The translations under genes and the position numbers were made by a program. A model generated the notes under the pieces. It saw only the letters and a program-made list of their open reading frames with translations. It did not search any database and had not been told where the DNA came from. DNA of 64,000 nucleotides from JAEZPW01 sp035629075 (GTDB lineage: Bacteria > Acidobacteriota > Terriglobia > Terriglobales > Acidobacteriaceae): the NCBI GenBank assembly GCA_035629075.1, contig DASPIK010000050.1:1-64000 (forward strand), read 5' to 3'. Below are positions 25,496-34,126 of the stretch, piece by piece; position 1 is the stretch's first letter, and every line of letters begins with the position of its first letter.

Positions 25496-26221
25496 ATGAA
25501 CATTGCCAGCAAGTCGCTCTTTGTCCTCCTAGGTCTGGTGATCGCAGCGTTGTGCGTCTCAGCACAAACACCAGATCTCCGGCCTGACGCGCAAGGTTCG
25601 CCTGTCCCGGTGATCACGTTTGATCTGGTGAGACCGGGAATGAACCCACCCCACTGGGCGATCGCGGTCGAAAGTACCGGCCGCGCCGCTTACCGGTCCG
25701 ATCCGGCACCCGAAAACGAAAAAATTGACGGCGATCCGTACATCGTAAAATTCACCGTCTCGGATGCGACAAGCCGGCGCATCTTCGAACTGGCCGAACA
25801 GACAAACCGTTTCCAGGGCAACTTCGATTACACCAAGTCCCGCATCGCGGACACCGGAACGAAGACCTTGACTTACACGGTAGGTCACCTGCCCAGCAAT
25901 CTTGCCCAGCCGGTGAAAGGTCAGCGGAACCAGACAAGCTATAACTGGTCATCGAATCCAGCGATTCAGGAGATCACATCGATATTCCAGGGTATCGCAA
26001 CGACGTTGGAGTTTGCGCGCCGACTCGATTTCAGCCGTCGCTTCGACAAGCTTGGATTGGACGCGGAGTTGAAGCGCATGGAAGAAATGCAGAAGGCTGG
26101 TCAGTTGTATGAAGTGCGGGCAGTTGCGCCTACCCTGACGAACATCATGAATGATGTTTCGGTGATGCACATCGCAAGGGAAAGGGCGAAGCGGATCCTG
26201 AAAGCCGCGTCTCCGAGTTAA
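25496..26221 (+). CDS. secreted protein of unknown function
   Basis: 241 residues with a signal peptide (ending CVSAQ, about residue 23) and a soluble domain: VRPGMNPPHWAIAVESTGRAAYRS, VKFTVSDATSRRIFELAEQ and DTGTKTLTYTVG form a beta-rich fold, followed by a C-terminal helical part. No catalytic motif recognised. It starts 84 bp after ruvC and could be in the same operon. Confidence 0.7.
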   Translation: MNIASKSLFVLLGLVIAALCVSAQTPDLRPDAQGSPVPVITFDLVRPGMNPPHWAIAVESTGRAAYRSDPAPENEKIDGDPYIVKFTVSDATSRRIFELAEQTNRFQGNFDYTKSRIADTGTKTLTYTVGHLPSNLAQPVKGQRNQTSYNWSSNPAIQEITSIFQGIATTLEFARRLDFSRRFDKLGLDAELKRMEEMQKAGQLYEVRAVAPTLTNIMNDVSVMHIARERAKRILKAASPS

Positions 26222-26290
26222 TCAGAGGCTTGCCGGTTCGCCCAGCCAGTCACGATTACATACGGCCTATGCTAAGTCCTCGAGCAGAAC

Positions 26291-26425
26291 TTAACCTTTT
26301 GCCTTGCGACCCTTCCGACGCATATACAAGAGCGCAAGCAGGACAACCAGGACGACGATCCAGATCCAAACGCTAGAACTCTTCGTTTCGGGCTGCTGAA
26401 GCAGCATGGACAAAAGTGCCATCAT
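26291..26425 (-). CDS. 44-residue single-span membrane peptide
   Basis: A small ORF with a strong Shine-Dalgarno (TTGGAGG, 10 bp before the tandem ATG ATG). The product has a short amphipathic N-terminus (MMALLSMLLQQPETKSSS), one hydrophobic helix (VWIWIVVLVVLLALLYM) and a strongly basic tail (RRKGRKAKG), giving an N-out/C-in topology by the positive-inside rule. It is a plausible real peptide because of the ribosome site, composition and the lack of any other gene in the gap. Function unknown. Confidence 0.65.
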   Translation of the reverse strand: MMALLSMLLQQPETKSSSVWIWIVVLVVLLALLYMRRKGRKAKG

Positions 26426-26648
26426 GATTTGTGTCCTCCAAGGCGTCCCAGAGTGGGACGGCAAAATAGTGGACCAGCTTCGAAACGCGTAAAAGATACC
26501 ACTTTGGTTCCGAAACGCAGAGTCAAAACCGTTTTCGCGGTGTTTTCAAAAATGGGAACGAGTGGAGTTGTGCTGGGGCCCGAGAGTACTCTGTTTCAAG
26601 GTGGGCGTACAATCGAGCAGCAAGAAACAGGATGTTCCAGGAGCAGTT

Positions 26649-28169
26649 ATGAAACTAAGAGTAAGGCGCGCTGTGCTAGCGGCAATTCTGTGTGCTCTGG
26701 TCGTAATCGCGCTCCCGGCATTCGCAGATTCTCAGGCTCGGATCGTGCGGTTGAGCTTCGTCGACGGATCGGTCGAGATCGACCGCAACGCCAGCCAGGG
26801 TTTCGAAAAAGCGATAACAAACATGCCGATCACCCAAGGTACAAAGCTGAATACCGGGGAGGATGGCGAAGCCGAAGTGGAGTTCGAAAACGGCGGCACC
26901 ATTCGCCTTGCTCCGGATACAAACGTGAGCTTTGACCAGCTCTCGCTGCGTGGAGACGGCGGGAAGGTGAATCTTGTCAGCATGGAGCGCGGGACCGCCT
27001 ACTTCAACATCAAGCGCAAAGACGAGGATGAGTATCGGCTCGTGCTGAACGGCCGCGAATTGCAGATTTCGAAATCAACCCATTTCCGGGTTGAACTCTC
27101 CGATCGTCAGGCGGAAGTTGCCGTTTTCAAGGGCGAGTTGCAGCTTCAAGGCGGCGAAGACGAAATCAAGATCAAGAAGAATGAAACACTGACCCTCAAC
27201 CTTGATGAACCCGACCGATACCAGTTGGCGAAGGGCATCGATGAGGGGCAGTACGACTGGTGGGATCAGGAGCGTGAGGACTACCACAGCCGTTACGCTT
27301 CAAATAGGTACGATTCTCCGTATGCGTATGGCTGGAGCGACCTGAACTACTACGGGAATTTCATAAACATCTCGGGCTTTGGGTATGCTTGGAGACCCTA
27401 CAACGTGAGCTTCGGATGGGATCCGTTTGCGAGCGGCTACTGGGTCTGGTATCCGGGGTGGGGCTACACGTGGGTTTCTCCGTATCCGTGGGGCTGGATG
27501 CCGTTCCGCTATGGCCGATGGCGCTTCTTCCCAGGGTACGGCTGGGCTTGGGTGCCGGGCGGATGGAATACGTGGTACTCCGCTCCACCGGTGAGTAACC
27601 CGCCTCCGGCATACAGGCCACCCGCGCCCCCATCTACTCCTGTAGCCAGGCCGGTTCCGGTGGGTAATCCGACATTGCCGCCGCGTCCCGGCCCGCGAGA
27701 CAGGCGCCGCCAAAATGACAACGATGTACCTCGATGGAAAGCAGGCGAGAGACCCGTGGCTCCTCGACCTGGGGCGACACCAGGCAGCGCCGGTTCAGCG
27801 GTGAGGCCGACGATCGCGCCTCCAGCCTCTGGTGACGGACCGCGAAGGCCGGAGTCGCCCGGTGCTGGACGAGGACAGGCCAATTCGGACACGCGCCGTG
27901 GAGCAGGGTTCGAGCCACCGCAACGCCGGCCGGATGTTTCGCCGGGTGCACGACCAGTGGACACGCCACGGCCTGCTGCGCCTGCGGCCAGGCCATCCGC
28001 GCCTGCGGCGAGGCCATCCGCGCCTGCGCCGAGGCCCTCACCTCCGTCCTCTCCTTCGCGTACGTTCGACGGAGCATCTGGGGGAAGGCCTTCTGCACCG
28101 CCAGTAAGCACACCGCGGTCCAGTCCAGCATCTTCACCACCCGCGGTTCGTACCCCGAATCCGAAATAA
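26649..28169 (+). CDS. FecR-domain protein with DUF6600-like aromatic repeats and Pro-rich tail
   Basis: 506 residues from the ATG at 26649 (AGGAGCAGTT upstream). A signal peptide ends near PAFAD (about 25). A FecR-like domain (about 30-180) contains SVEI, GTKLNTGEDGEAEVEFENGGTIRLAPDT and KGELQLQG. Then follows a W/Y/G-rich section (about 215-310; WDPFASGYWVWYPGWGYTWV) of the DUF6600 type, and a disordered Pro/Ala/Arg tail (310-506) including three 7-residue APAARPS repeats. There is no FecA/FecI neighbour, so it is not classic iron signalling; an envelope-associated scaffold is more likely (inference). Confidence 0.85.
   Translation: MKLRVRRAVLAAILCALVVIALPAFADSQARIVRLSFVDGSVEIDRNASQGFEKAITNMPITQGTKLNTGEDGEAEVEFENGGTIRLAPDTNVSFDQLSLRGDGGKVNLVSMERGTAYFNIKRKDEDEYRLVLNGRELQISKSTHFRVELSDRQAEVAVFKGELQLQGGEDEIKIKKNETLTLNLDEPDRYQLAKGIDEGQYDWWDQEREDYHSRYASNRYDSPYAYGWSDLNYYGNFINISGFGYAWRPYNVSFGWDPFASGYWVWYPGWGYTWVSPYPWGWMPFRYGRWRFFPGYGWAWVPGGWNTWYSAPPVSNPPPAYRPPAPPSTPVARPVPVGNPTLPPRPGPRDRRRQNDNDVPRWKAGERPVAPRPGATPGSAGSAVRPTIAPPASGDGPRRPESPGAGRGQANSDTRRGAGFEPPQRRPDVSPGARPVDTPRPAAPAARPSAPAARPSAPAPRPSPPSSPSRTFDGASGGRPSAPPVSTPRSSPASSPPAVRTPNPK
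27980..28042 (+). repeat. three 21-bp direct repeats in coding sequence
   Basis: Three consecutive units beginning GCCTGCGGCC/GCCTGCGGCG/GCCTGCGCCG, each encoding one APAxRPS heptapeptide in the tail of the FecR-domain protein. Such perfect tandem units are prone to copy-number change. Confidence 0.85.
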
Positions 28170-28198
28170 CGAAGAACAGCGTCTGGTGCTATTTCGAC

Positions 28199-28223
28199 GG
28201 AGGACGGCACAGTGCCGTCCTCC
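28199..28223. terminator. terminator hairpin between convergent genes
   Basis: GGAGGACGGC / GCCGTCCTCC, 10-bp perfect stem with a 5-base loop, 30 bp after the FecR gene and 39 bp from the convergent DUF1059-like gene. Confidence 0.8.
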
Positions 28224-28261
28224 GGTCACATCCTGAACGAGCTCAAGTTACCAACCCAAAA

Positions 28262-28534
28262 TTAGGCTGCGCGTCGGTGTATAGCAGCGCGAACGCGGTT
28301 CCAGATGTCTTCACCAAACTCACGGATGCCGTGGTGCTCACGACCGTGCTGCTCGATTTGCGGACGCAGTTCGCTTTCGTCACGTCCTCGCGCCTCCCAG
28401 TTGCATGTCACGTGAATGTCTGAGCAGCGGAAGATTACCTCCTCCTCTGTTGTCCTGGGTCCAGCTCCTTCGGGACCTGGGGTTGTGCTCGTCGGTGTTC
28501 TACCGATAGGATCGCGATTCTCCGGATTAGCCAT
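28262..28534 (-). CDS. DUF1059-like small protein
   Basis: 90 residues from the ATG at 28534 (GATAGGAG upstream). A Pro/Thr-rich N-terminal tail (1-35) is followed by a DUF1059-type core: FRCSDIHVTCNWEARGRDE with the paired cysteines, and QIEQHGREHHGI with the helix-His pattern. DUF1059 proteins are small and of unknown function. It is the last of three tandem small hydrophilic genes on this strand. Confidence 0.75.
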   Translation of the reverse strand: MANPENRDPIGRTPTSTTPGPEGAGPRTTEEEVIFRCSDIHVTCNWEARGRDESELRPQIEQHGREHHGIREFGEDIWNRVRAAIHRRAA

Positions 28535-28568
28535 TTGTTTACTCCTATCTGGTGGTCTCAAGCGGCCA

Positions 28569-29009
28569 CTATGGAGCGTGCCGCTGACGAATGGCGTCCT
28601 GATACCTGCGTCTTGTCACTTCGTCGATTTCGCCGTGTGCCTCGCGACCGTGCTTCTCGATGGCAGTCATCAGCTCGTTATGGCTTGCGGCACTTGCCTC
28701 GAAACGGCAATCTGCATTGCCTGCATCGGCACAACGGAACGTCCGCTCGCCTGCTGGTTGTTCGTCCCGCTCATTACGACCAAGTTGCCCCTGGCTCCTG
28801 CCCGTAGTGCTTTCTTCGTTTTCGCCAAGTCCCCATCCCTCGGTTCCTACCGTTGGTTCAGAGGGGTTGACGTCGCCCGTTCCTCCGGTTGAGCCTGGTC
28901 TCTCGTGAGTGAAGGGGTTGGTACCGTCTGGCCCCGGCGTCTCGGCTGATGAGATCGTTCCTGGCTCGGATGGTGAAGTTTTTTCTGATTTGGGGTTTAT
29001 CTCTGCCAT
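28569..29009 (-). CDS. DUF1059-like protein with long disordered N-terminus
   Basis: 146 residues. Residues 1-85 are low-complexity (Ser/Glu/Gly/Pro), predicted disordered. The C-terminal 60 residues repeat the DUF1059-like pattern FRCADAGNADCRFEAS...AIEKHGREAHGEI, which makes it a paralogue of the next gene. AAATCGGAG precedes the start. Same strand and close spacing suggest co-expression with both small neighbours. Confidence 0.75.
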   Translation of the reverse strand: MAEINPKSEKTSPSEPGTISSAETPGPDGTNPFTHERPGSTGGTGDVNPSEPTVGTEGWGLGENEESTTGRSQGQLGRNERDEQPAGERTFRCADAGNADCRFEASAASHNELMTAIEKHGREAHGEIDEVTRRRYQDAIRQRHAP

Positions 29010-29098
29010 CTAGATACTCCGATTTATGCTGCTTCGAAGCCACTCGATCGACATGTGTGACCCGCAGGTCCAAACATCGGCCACGGGGCGGACGGACT

Positions 29099-29401
29099 TT
29101 ACGCGGCTTCGTCCTTCTCGCTGGTTTCTACGTTTCGGCCCGAAGCTTCGCCGCCACCGACAGGGGTGTCCTGACCGAGATTGACGTCGGTCTTGCCGAG
29201 AGCTCCGCGCGGCTTGTCGATCAGACCGACCGTATGCAGTCCCTCGGTTGGATCCTGGCCGATTTCTTCGTTCGTGGCGTGAGCCGTAGGATCCGCGGCT
29301 ATTCCGAGCTCAGGGTTCCTCCCAGGTCCTGCGTTATTGTTCTCAGCCTCGGGGCCGGAAGCCTGCTCTTCAGAATTGTTGTGCTTTTCTGGATGTGCCA
29401 T
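29099..29401 (-). CDS. small acidic hydrophilic protein, unknown
   Basis: 100 residues with a Shine-Dalgarno AAGAGGA before the ATG. Entirely hydrophilic, rich in Glu, Asn, Gly and Pro, with no hydrophobic core, so probably disordered. It contains no cysteine, unlike its two neighbours. It shares the N-terminal compositional style of the gene at 28569. Possibly stress-protective (inference only). Confidence 0.6.
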   Translation of the reverse strand: MAHPEKHNNSEEQASGPEAENNNAGPGRNPELGIAADPTAHATNEEIGQDPTEGLHTVGLIDKPRGALGKTDVNLGQDTPVGGGEASGRNVETSEKDEAA

Positions 29402-29516
29402 AAGTCCTCTTGCTGATTGATGGCGATTGCGAGCCTCATGGAGAACTGCGGGACGGGGAATCGAGAGCAGAGGAGGAGTGCTGAGAACTATCGAAAAGGT
29501 GTCCGAAGGTGAGAGC

Positions 29517-29541
29517 GGATCCTGTGAAGCGCACAGGATCC
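29517..29541 (-). terminator. hairpin after glmU
   Basis: GGATCCTGTG / CACAGGATCC, perfect 10-bp stem, 5-base loop, 27 bp past the glmU stop. The U-rich tract lies on the plus-strand side (CCTTTTG), so termination in the minus direction is less certain. Confidence 0.6.
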
Positions 29542-29568
29542 CCTTTTGCAGAAGGAAGTTTTGCGGAT

Positions 29569-31020
29569 CTACTTCTTCTTTGTGGCCGCTGCCTTTTCCC
29601 GGTTGGCGCGGGCCCAGTTCTCCTTGTTGGTCTGGCGGGCGCGGCCAATTGCAAGGGCATCAGGAGGGACATCTTCTGTGACGCACGAAGCCGCCGCGAC
29701 ATAAGATCCTCGACCTACCTTGACTGGAGCGACAAGTGTGGCATCGCTTCCTATGAATGCGCCGTCTTCGATGATTGTCTGGTGCTTGTGTACGCCGTCG
29801 TAATTGCAGGTGATCGTTCCAGCGCCGACGTTCACCCGGTCACCGATGATACTATCGCCAAGATAGGTCAGGTGATTCGCCTTCGAACCCTTGCCGATGC
29901 GAGTCTTCTTCATTTCTACGAAGTTTCCGACATGCGCGTTCTCGCCGATCTCGCAGCCTGGGCGAAGTTGGCAGAACGGCCCCAAGATGGCGCCATCGGC
30001 AACAGATGAGTCTCGCAGAACGCATGAGTTTAGTACCGTTACCCGATCGCCGATGCTGCAGTTGTCGATCACACTGTATGACCGGACGTGGGCTTCGGCT
30101 CCCACGCTAGTGGCCCCGAGTAGCTGGACAAAAGGTTCGATCACGGTGTCAGCGCCAACCGTAACGTCGGAGTCAATCACGCAGGTTTCCGGCCGATAGA
30201 TGGTCACGCCGGCTGTCATGAGTTCAGCTGCCTTGCGTTCACGCATGTACGAGTCGAGCTGGGACAATTCCGCCCTTGTATTGGAGCCCAGCACTTCGCA
30301 CGGATCACTCGCCTGCATCGCGACTACACGCTGGCCGGCCTTCATCAGAATTGCCGCCATGTCCGTCAGGTAGAACTCGGAATGTGGATTGTCGGTGCGG
30401 ATTTCGTCGATGTGCTCAAAAAGCACCGTGGCGTTGAAGGCGTATATACCCGAGTTGATTTCGCGTATTCGGAGTTGCTCTGCCGTTGCAGATTTCTGCT
30501 CGACGATAGCCGCCACATCTGGACTCGTCGTGTCGCCCTTGCGAACGATTCGACCGTACCCGGACGGGTCATCGGGCACGGCGGTCAGTATAGTCATTGC
30601 TGCCTGGTGCTGGAAGTGAAAGTCCCTGAGTTGCTTGATCGTTTCGGCGCGAATAAGCGGAGCGTCTCCTGACAGGATCAGCACATGCTCGTAGCTGGCG
30701 AGCGCCTCCCGAGCGACCATGACGGCGTGTCCGGTGCCGCGTTGTTCTGCCTGAAGCACAAAGCTCACCCCGGTCTGGCCCACGGCCTCGCGGACGAGAT
30801 CGGCCTCGTGGCCGATGATGGCGAAAATATCCGACGCGGGTACCAGGTGTTTGGACGCTGAGATGACGTGCTCCAGCAAGGACTTGCCGCCAACGCGGTG
30901 CAGCACCTTGGGATAGCGCGACTTCAGTCGCGTGCCTTTTCCAGCAGCCATGATGGCGATTGCGAAGCTTCGAGAAGTCGCGGGAGAGGAGCTTTCTTTC
31001 ACGTTGTTATTCGTCCCCAT
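29569..31020 (-). CDS. glmU: bifunctional UDP-GlcNAc pyrophosphorylase/GlcN-1-P acetyltransferase
   Basis: 483 residues from the ATG at 31020. The N-terminal uridyltransferase carries AIIMAAGKGTRLKS-type loop (here AIAIMAAGKGTRL), QRGTGHAV and LSGDAPLI. The C-terminal left-handed beta-helix has hexapeptide repeats and acetyl-CoA site residues (NFVEMKKTRIGKGSKANHLTYLGD; NYDGVHKHQT). It makes UDP-GlcNAc for murein and outer-membrane synthesis. Overlaps the yvcK stop by 14 bp, so the two are translationally coupled. C-terminal lysine-rich tail ATKKK is unremarkable. Confidence 0.96.
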   Translation of the reverse strand: MGTNNNVKESSSPATSRSFAIAIMAAGKGTRLKSRYPKVLHRVGGKSLLEHVISASKHLVPASDIFAIIGHEADLVREAVGQTGVSFVLQAEQRGTGHAVMVAREALASYEHVLILSGDAPLIRAETIKQLRDFHFQHQAAMTILTAVPDDPSGYGRIVRKGDTTSPDVAAIVEQKSATAEQLRIREINSGIYAFNATVLFEHIDEIRTDNPHSEFYLTDMAAILMKAGQRVVAMQASDPCEVLGSNTRAELSQLDSYMRERKAAELMTAGVTIYRPETCVIDSDVTVGADTVIEPFVQLLGATSVGAEAHVRSYSVIDNCSIGDRVTVLNSCVLRDSSVADGAILGPFCQLRPGCEIGENAHVGNFVEMKKTRIGKGSKANHLTYLGDSIIGDRVNVGAGTITCNYDGVHKHQTIIEDGAFIGSDATLVAPVKVGRGSYVAAASCVTEDVPPDALAIGRARQTNKENWARANREKAAATKKK

Positions 31021-32089
31021 GCGCTGCGTGAACCCTGGCAAGAGATGCGCGGCCAGTAACGTCTGCGACCAATTGGATGAGATCCTTAGCAACCCTGCCG
31101 GTGGCGTGGCGCGCAACGCCGGTTTCGTCCAGATAGTCTCCAACTATGGGCTTTACCCCAAGTGCTTCGATCGCATCAACGTCGGCCACGATCTGCTCAG
31201 CGGCCTCTTGCGCGTACTTCGCGCGGGTGGCGCGCGACACCGGCGTAGCATTCACGAGCGCGTAATCGAAGATGTTCCGGCCCGCATGAGCTTCTATGGC
31301 CCGCAGGTGGCCAGCGGCTGTCAATCCAAGACTTTCGTTTGCCTCCGTCATCAAGTTGCAAACGAACACCTTCACAGCTTTCGAAGCGGCGATGGCTTCA
31401 GGAATACCGTGCACGAGAAGGTTTGGAATGAGGCTCGTGAACAGGGAACCGGGCCCAATTGTAATCAGATCGGCACGAGCTATTGCCTCGAGTGTTTCCG
31501 GCAGCGGTTTCGCATCGGTGGGAACCATCTGAAGTTCAACAATGCGCTTCGTGCTGGCAGTGATGTTAGTTTCCCCGAAAACATGAGAACCATCGTTCAT
31601 CAAAGCTTCGAGCTGCACGTTAGCGGTCGTGGACGGGAAAATGCGCCCTCTGGTGGCCAGCACTTCCGCCGAGAGCTTAACAGCCTCGGCAAAATCGCCT
31701 GTCATGGCCGTCAGGGCTGTAAGAAACAGGTTACCGAAGTTGTGGCCGTTCAGAGCGGACTCGGCCGGGAAACGAAATTGGAACAACCGCGCCAGCAGAG
31801 CTTCGTCTTCGGATAAGGCAACGATACAGTTTCGTATGTCGCCGGGGGGCAGGATGTTAAATTCCTTGCGGAGAAGGCCACTGGATCCGCCGTCATCCGT
31901 TACGGTCACCACGGCTGAAAGATCCGAGAGTACGGGTGATTTTGTGCGCTCCGCTCCCGGCTTAACGTACCGCTTCAACCCGCTGAGCAGGGTTGAAAGT
32001 CCCGTTCCGCCACCGATCGCAACAACTCGAAATGCACAGTCGGGTGCGTGATCGGGGCTGACGAGAGATTCCGGGGAAAGCTCTGACAT
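31007..32089 (-). CDS. yvcK: YvcK/CofD-family protein (gluconeogenesis factor)
   Basis: 360 residues. N-terminal VVAIGGGTGLSTLLSGLK, then VVTVTDDGGSSGLLRKEF and LPPGDIRNCIVALSED, the hallmark motifs of YvcK/MgfK and CofD-like nucleotide-binding proteins. YvcK binds UDP-GlcNAc and affects cell-wall synthesis and carbon-source-dependent growth. Coupling to glmU, whose product is UDP-GlcNAc, fits this role. It is preceded by a TPR gene with an 8-bp gap. Confidence 0.92.
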   Translation of the reverse strand: MSELSPESLVSPDHAPDCAFRVVAIGGGTGLSTLLSGLKRYVKPGAERTKSPVLSDLSAVVTVTDDGGSSGLLRKEFNILPPGDIRNCIVALSEDEALLARLFQFRFPAESALNGHNFGNLFLTALTAMTGDFAEAVKLSAEVLATRGRIFPSTTANVQLEALMNDGSHVFGETNITASTKRIVELQMVPTDAKPLPETLEAIARADLITIGPGSLFTSLIPNLLVHGIPEAIAASKAVKVFVCNLMTEANESLGLTAAGHLRAIEAHAGRNIFDYALVNATPVSRATRAKYAQEAAEQIVADVDAIEALGVKPIVGDYLDETGVARHATGRVAKDLIQLVADVTGRASLARVHAAHGDE

Positions 32090-32097
32090 CTTTTGTC

Positions 32098-32748
32098 CTA
32101 CCGCAGGCCCGATCCAGTCGGGTACGAATCTTCTCCATTTTCGGGATACAACAATTCAGTGAAACGAGGATCGTCCGCAAGGTTGTTAAAGTCCGAATCA
32201 TTTCGAGCTTGGAATCTGTTATTTGGCGAAATCCGAATAGCTTCCGCAAGATTCCTCAAGGAATTCTCGAAGTGTCCGGTAAGGCAGTCGAGTACCGCCA
32301 GGCCGTAGTAGACGTAATCCGCGTGAGGAGCCTGTTTCAGTAGCTTTTCCAGATGTTCGCGAGCGGTAACGTAGTCTCCGACATTGATCAGCGATACGGC
32401 ATAGTCGTAGTGCTCTTCCGGAGATCGAAAGTTCGTCGTGCTCCGCTCTAAATACTGGTTACAAGCGTTCAGGTGAACTGAGGCGCGGTCTGCCAGTTCC
32501 TTATTCGGACCGGCAACTACCTTCTGGAACAAAGACTTAGCACGATCGAACTTGCGTTCCTGCAATGCTCGAAGACCGTCTTGATACTGCTGGACGGCCT
32601 GGGCAAATCCTGGATCTTCGGTCTGGGTGCTTTTTTGTTGAGCCTTTGCCTTCATCTGTAAAACACGCCCATTGGTACGTTTAAGGCCCTCTCTTGTCGA
32701 GGTGTGAGAGGAACCAGCTTGACTCTTGGATACGGGTTTTTTGTTCAT
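32098..32748 (-). CDS. tetratricopeptide repeat protein
   Basis: 216 residues, cytoplasmic. A basic N-terminal tail of about 45 residues is followed by three TPR-like helical hairpins (AVQQYQDGLRALQERKFDRAKSLFQKVV; YDYAVSLINVGDYVTAREHLEKLLKQAP; YYGLAVLDCLTGHFENSLRNLAEAI). It ends 8 bp before yvcK and is probably in the same operon, which would make it a scaffold linked to wall-precursor supply (inference). Confidence 0.8.
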   Translation of the reverse strand: MNKKPVSKSQAGSSHTSTREGLKRTNGRVLQMKAKAQQKSTQTEDPGFAQAVQQYQDGLRALQERKFDRAKSLFQKVVAGPNKELADRASVHLNACNQYLERSTTNFRSPEEHYDYAVSLINVGDYVTAREHLEKLLKQAPHADYVYYGLAVLDCLTGHFENSLRNLAEAIRISPNNRFQARNDSDFNNLADDPRFTELLYPENGEDSYPTGSGLR

Positions 32749-32902
32749 GTGGATCGCGACCTCGGTACTACAGCCAAGGTTGCACGACTGTTAGGTTGCG
32801 CCTCCCCTGCGTACAAGTGTAAATGGGACAGCGCTCCAATGCGACCCACGTTATACGCGGAATGTAGCTGCACGTCAACTTGCGTCTCCGATGCCGCCTA
32901 AG

Positions 32903-33352
32903 CTACTGAATAGACGCAGCTTTTTCCAAGTCGATCTGCTTCCATTCGCCGCGGATAATCCCCTGACGTATTTGTGCCGGAGTCTTGCCGGCTTTGGTCT
33001 GCTGGTAGCTGTAATAGACCTCCTTCAGGCAAGCAGGGCAATTGGCCGCATGGGTAGACTCGAAACAGGAACGCAGGCTGTTGTGACCAATGCGGTCGCA
33101 GTAGCAGTAGCAAGGTTGCTGGTAAATGACGTCTGAAATCTTGGAAGCGAGTTCGTAAGCGCGCGATTGATAGCGATGCTGGAAGTTAACTCCCCAAAGC
33201 GCATCCTTGGGCAGGATGGGGGGAATGAAAGCGCCTTTCTTTGGCGGACCGGGATTATAAACCGGCACTCCCGCTGGGCTCTTCAAATCTCCCTGGCCGA
33301 ATACGAACAGACTGGTCAGGAACACTACGGCAACACTCAAGAGTCTTTTCAT
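32903..33352 (-). CDS. secreted PCYC-motif cysteine-rich protein
   Basis: 149 residues. A signal peptide (1-19, FVFGQ) leads a short domain with the motif PCYCYCDRIGHNSLRSCF followed by HAANCPACLKE. Six conserved cysteines and two histidines in this order characterise the PCYCGC-type secreted proteins, probably metal- or heme-related, of unknown role. It faces away from lepB, with a 181-bp divergent control region between. Confidence 0.8.
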   Translation of the reverse strand: MKRLLSVAVVFLTSLFVFGQGDLKSPAGVPVYNPGPPKKGAFIPPILPKDALWGVNFQHRYQSRAYELASKISDVIYQQPCYCYCDRIGHNSLRSCFESTHAANCPACLKEVYYSYQQTKAGKTPAQIRQGIIRGEWKQIDLEKAASIQ

Positions 33353-33533
33353 GCATATCCCCCGTTATCTATATTGTAAATGGAGCCCGCTGGCGTGCTT
33401 TTCAGGTGATACCAGCGAGGTGCCTCTTTACTACCATTGCTCGTGCGTCGTCATCTAAGATGCTGCGGGTACAAGGGAAGATTCCGCACCGACAGTTTGC
33501 GGAAGTGCGGTACAGGTTCGCACACGGTTGACG

Positions 33534-34103
33534 ATGCCAAATTTAGAAACACCCGATAAACAAGATCAGGTTGTCGCGCATCAGCGTTCAGCTTCTTCGA
33601 TGGTCGGCGGTTGGTTTCGCGATCTGCTTATTTCACTCGCCATTTCGGCCTTCATCATCGTGTTTTTGTACCAGCCGGTGAAAGTTGAAGGTACGAGCAT
33701 GTTGCCCGGGTTGGCAGACCAGGAACGGATATTCATCAATAAGTTTGTCTATCGTTTTGAGAACATCAGTCGCGGCGATATCGTCGTTTTCCGCTACCCG
33801 CGAGACCCTTCAAAGAGCTACATAAAGCGCGTAGTCGCAGTGGCTGGCGATCAGGTTCGCATTGAGAATGGGCGAGTTTACCTGAACGGCAATTTGTTGC
33901 CAGAGCCGTACATTCCCCAAAACTACGAGGACTTTCGGTCGTACCCAGATACGATTGTCCCGCCTCGCCATTACTTCGTGCTTGGCGATCACCGCAACCT
34001 GTCTAACGACAGTCGCGATTTCGGCCCGGTAGGGGAGCAGTACATTTACGGCAAAGCAGCTTTCGTTTATTGGCCGCTGGACAGGATCGGGGCCTTGCGC
34101 TGA
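33534..34103 (+). CDS. lepB: signal peptidase I
   Basis: 189 residues from the ATG at 33534. An N-terminal transmembrane helix (about 29-45; LLISLAISAFIIVFLY) is followed by the periplasmic catalytic domain. Ser nucleophile is in GTSMLPGL, general-base Lys in YIKRVVAVAGD, and the GDHRNLSNDSRDFG motif is the family's box E. Cleaves signal peptides of exported proteins. A TTG two codons earlier is a possible alternative start. Confidence 0.95.
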   Translation: MPNLETPDKQDQVVAHQRSASSMVGGWFRDLLISLAISAFIIVFLYQPVKVEGTSMLPGLADQERIFINKFVYRFENISRGDIVVFRYPRDPSKSYIKRVVAVAGDQVRIENGRVYLNGNLLPEPYIPQNYEDFRSYPDTIVPPRHYFVLGDHRNLSNDSRDFGPVGEQYIYGKAAFVYWPLDRIGALR

Positions 34104-34126
34104 CTTACCCCGAGAGAGGCTTGTTG

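Noticed and set aside
27509..28210. 233-codon minus-strand frame, Gly/Ala/Pro-rich
   Set aside because: It is the complement of the Pro-rich tail of the FecR-domain gene, with no ribosome site or motif.
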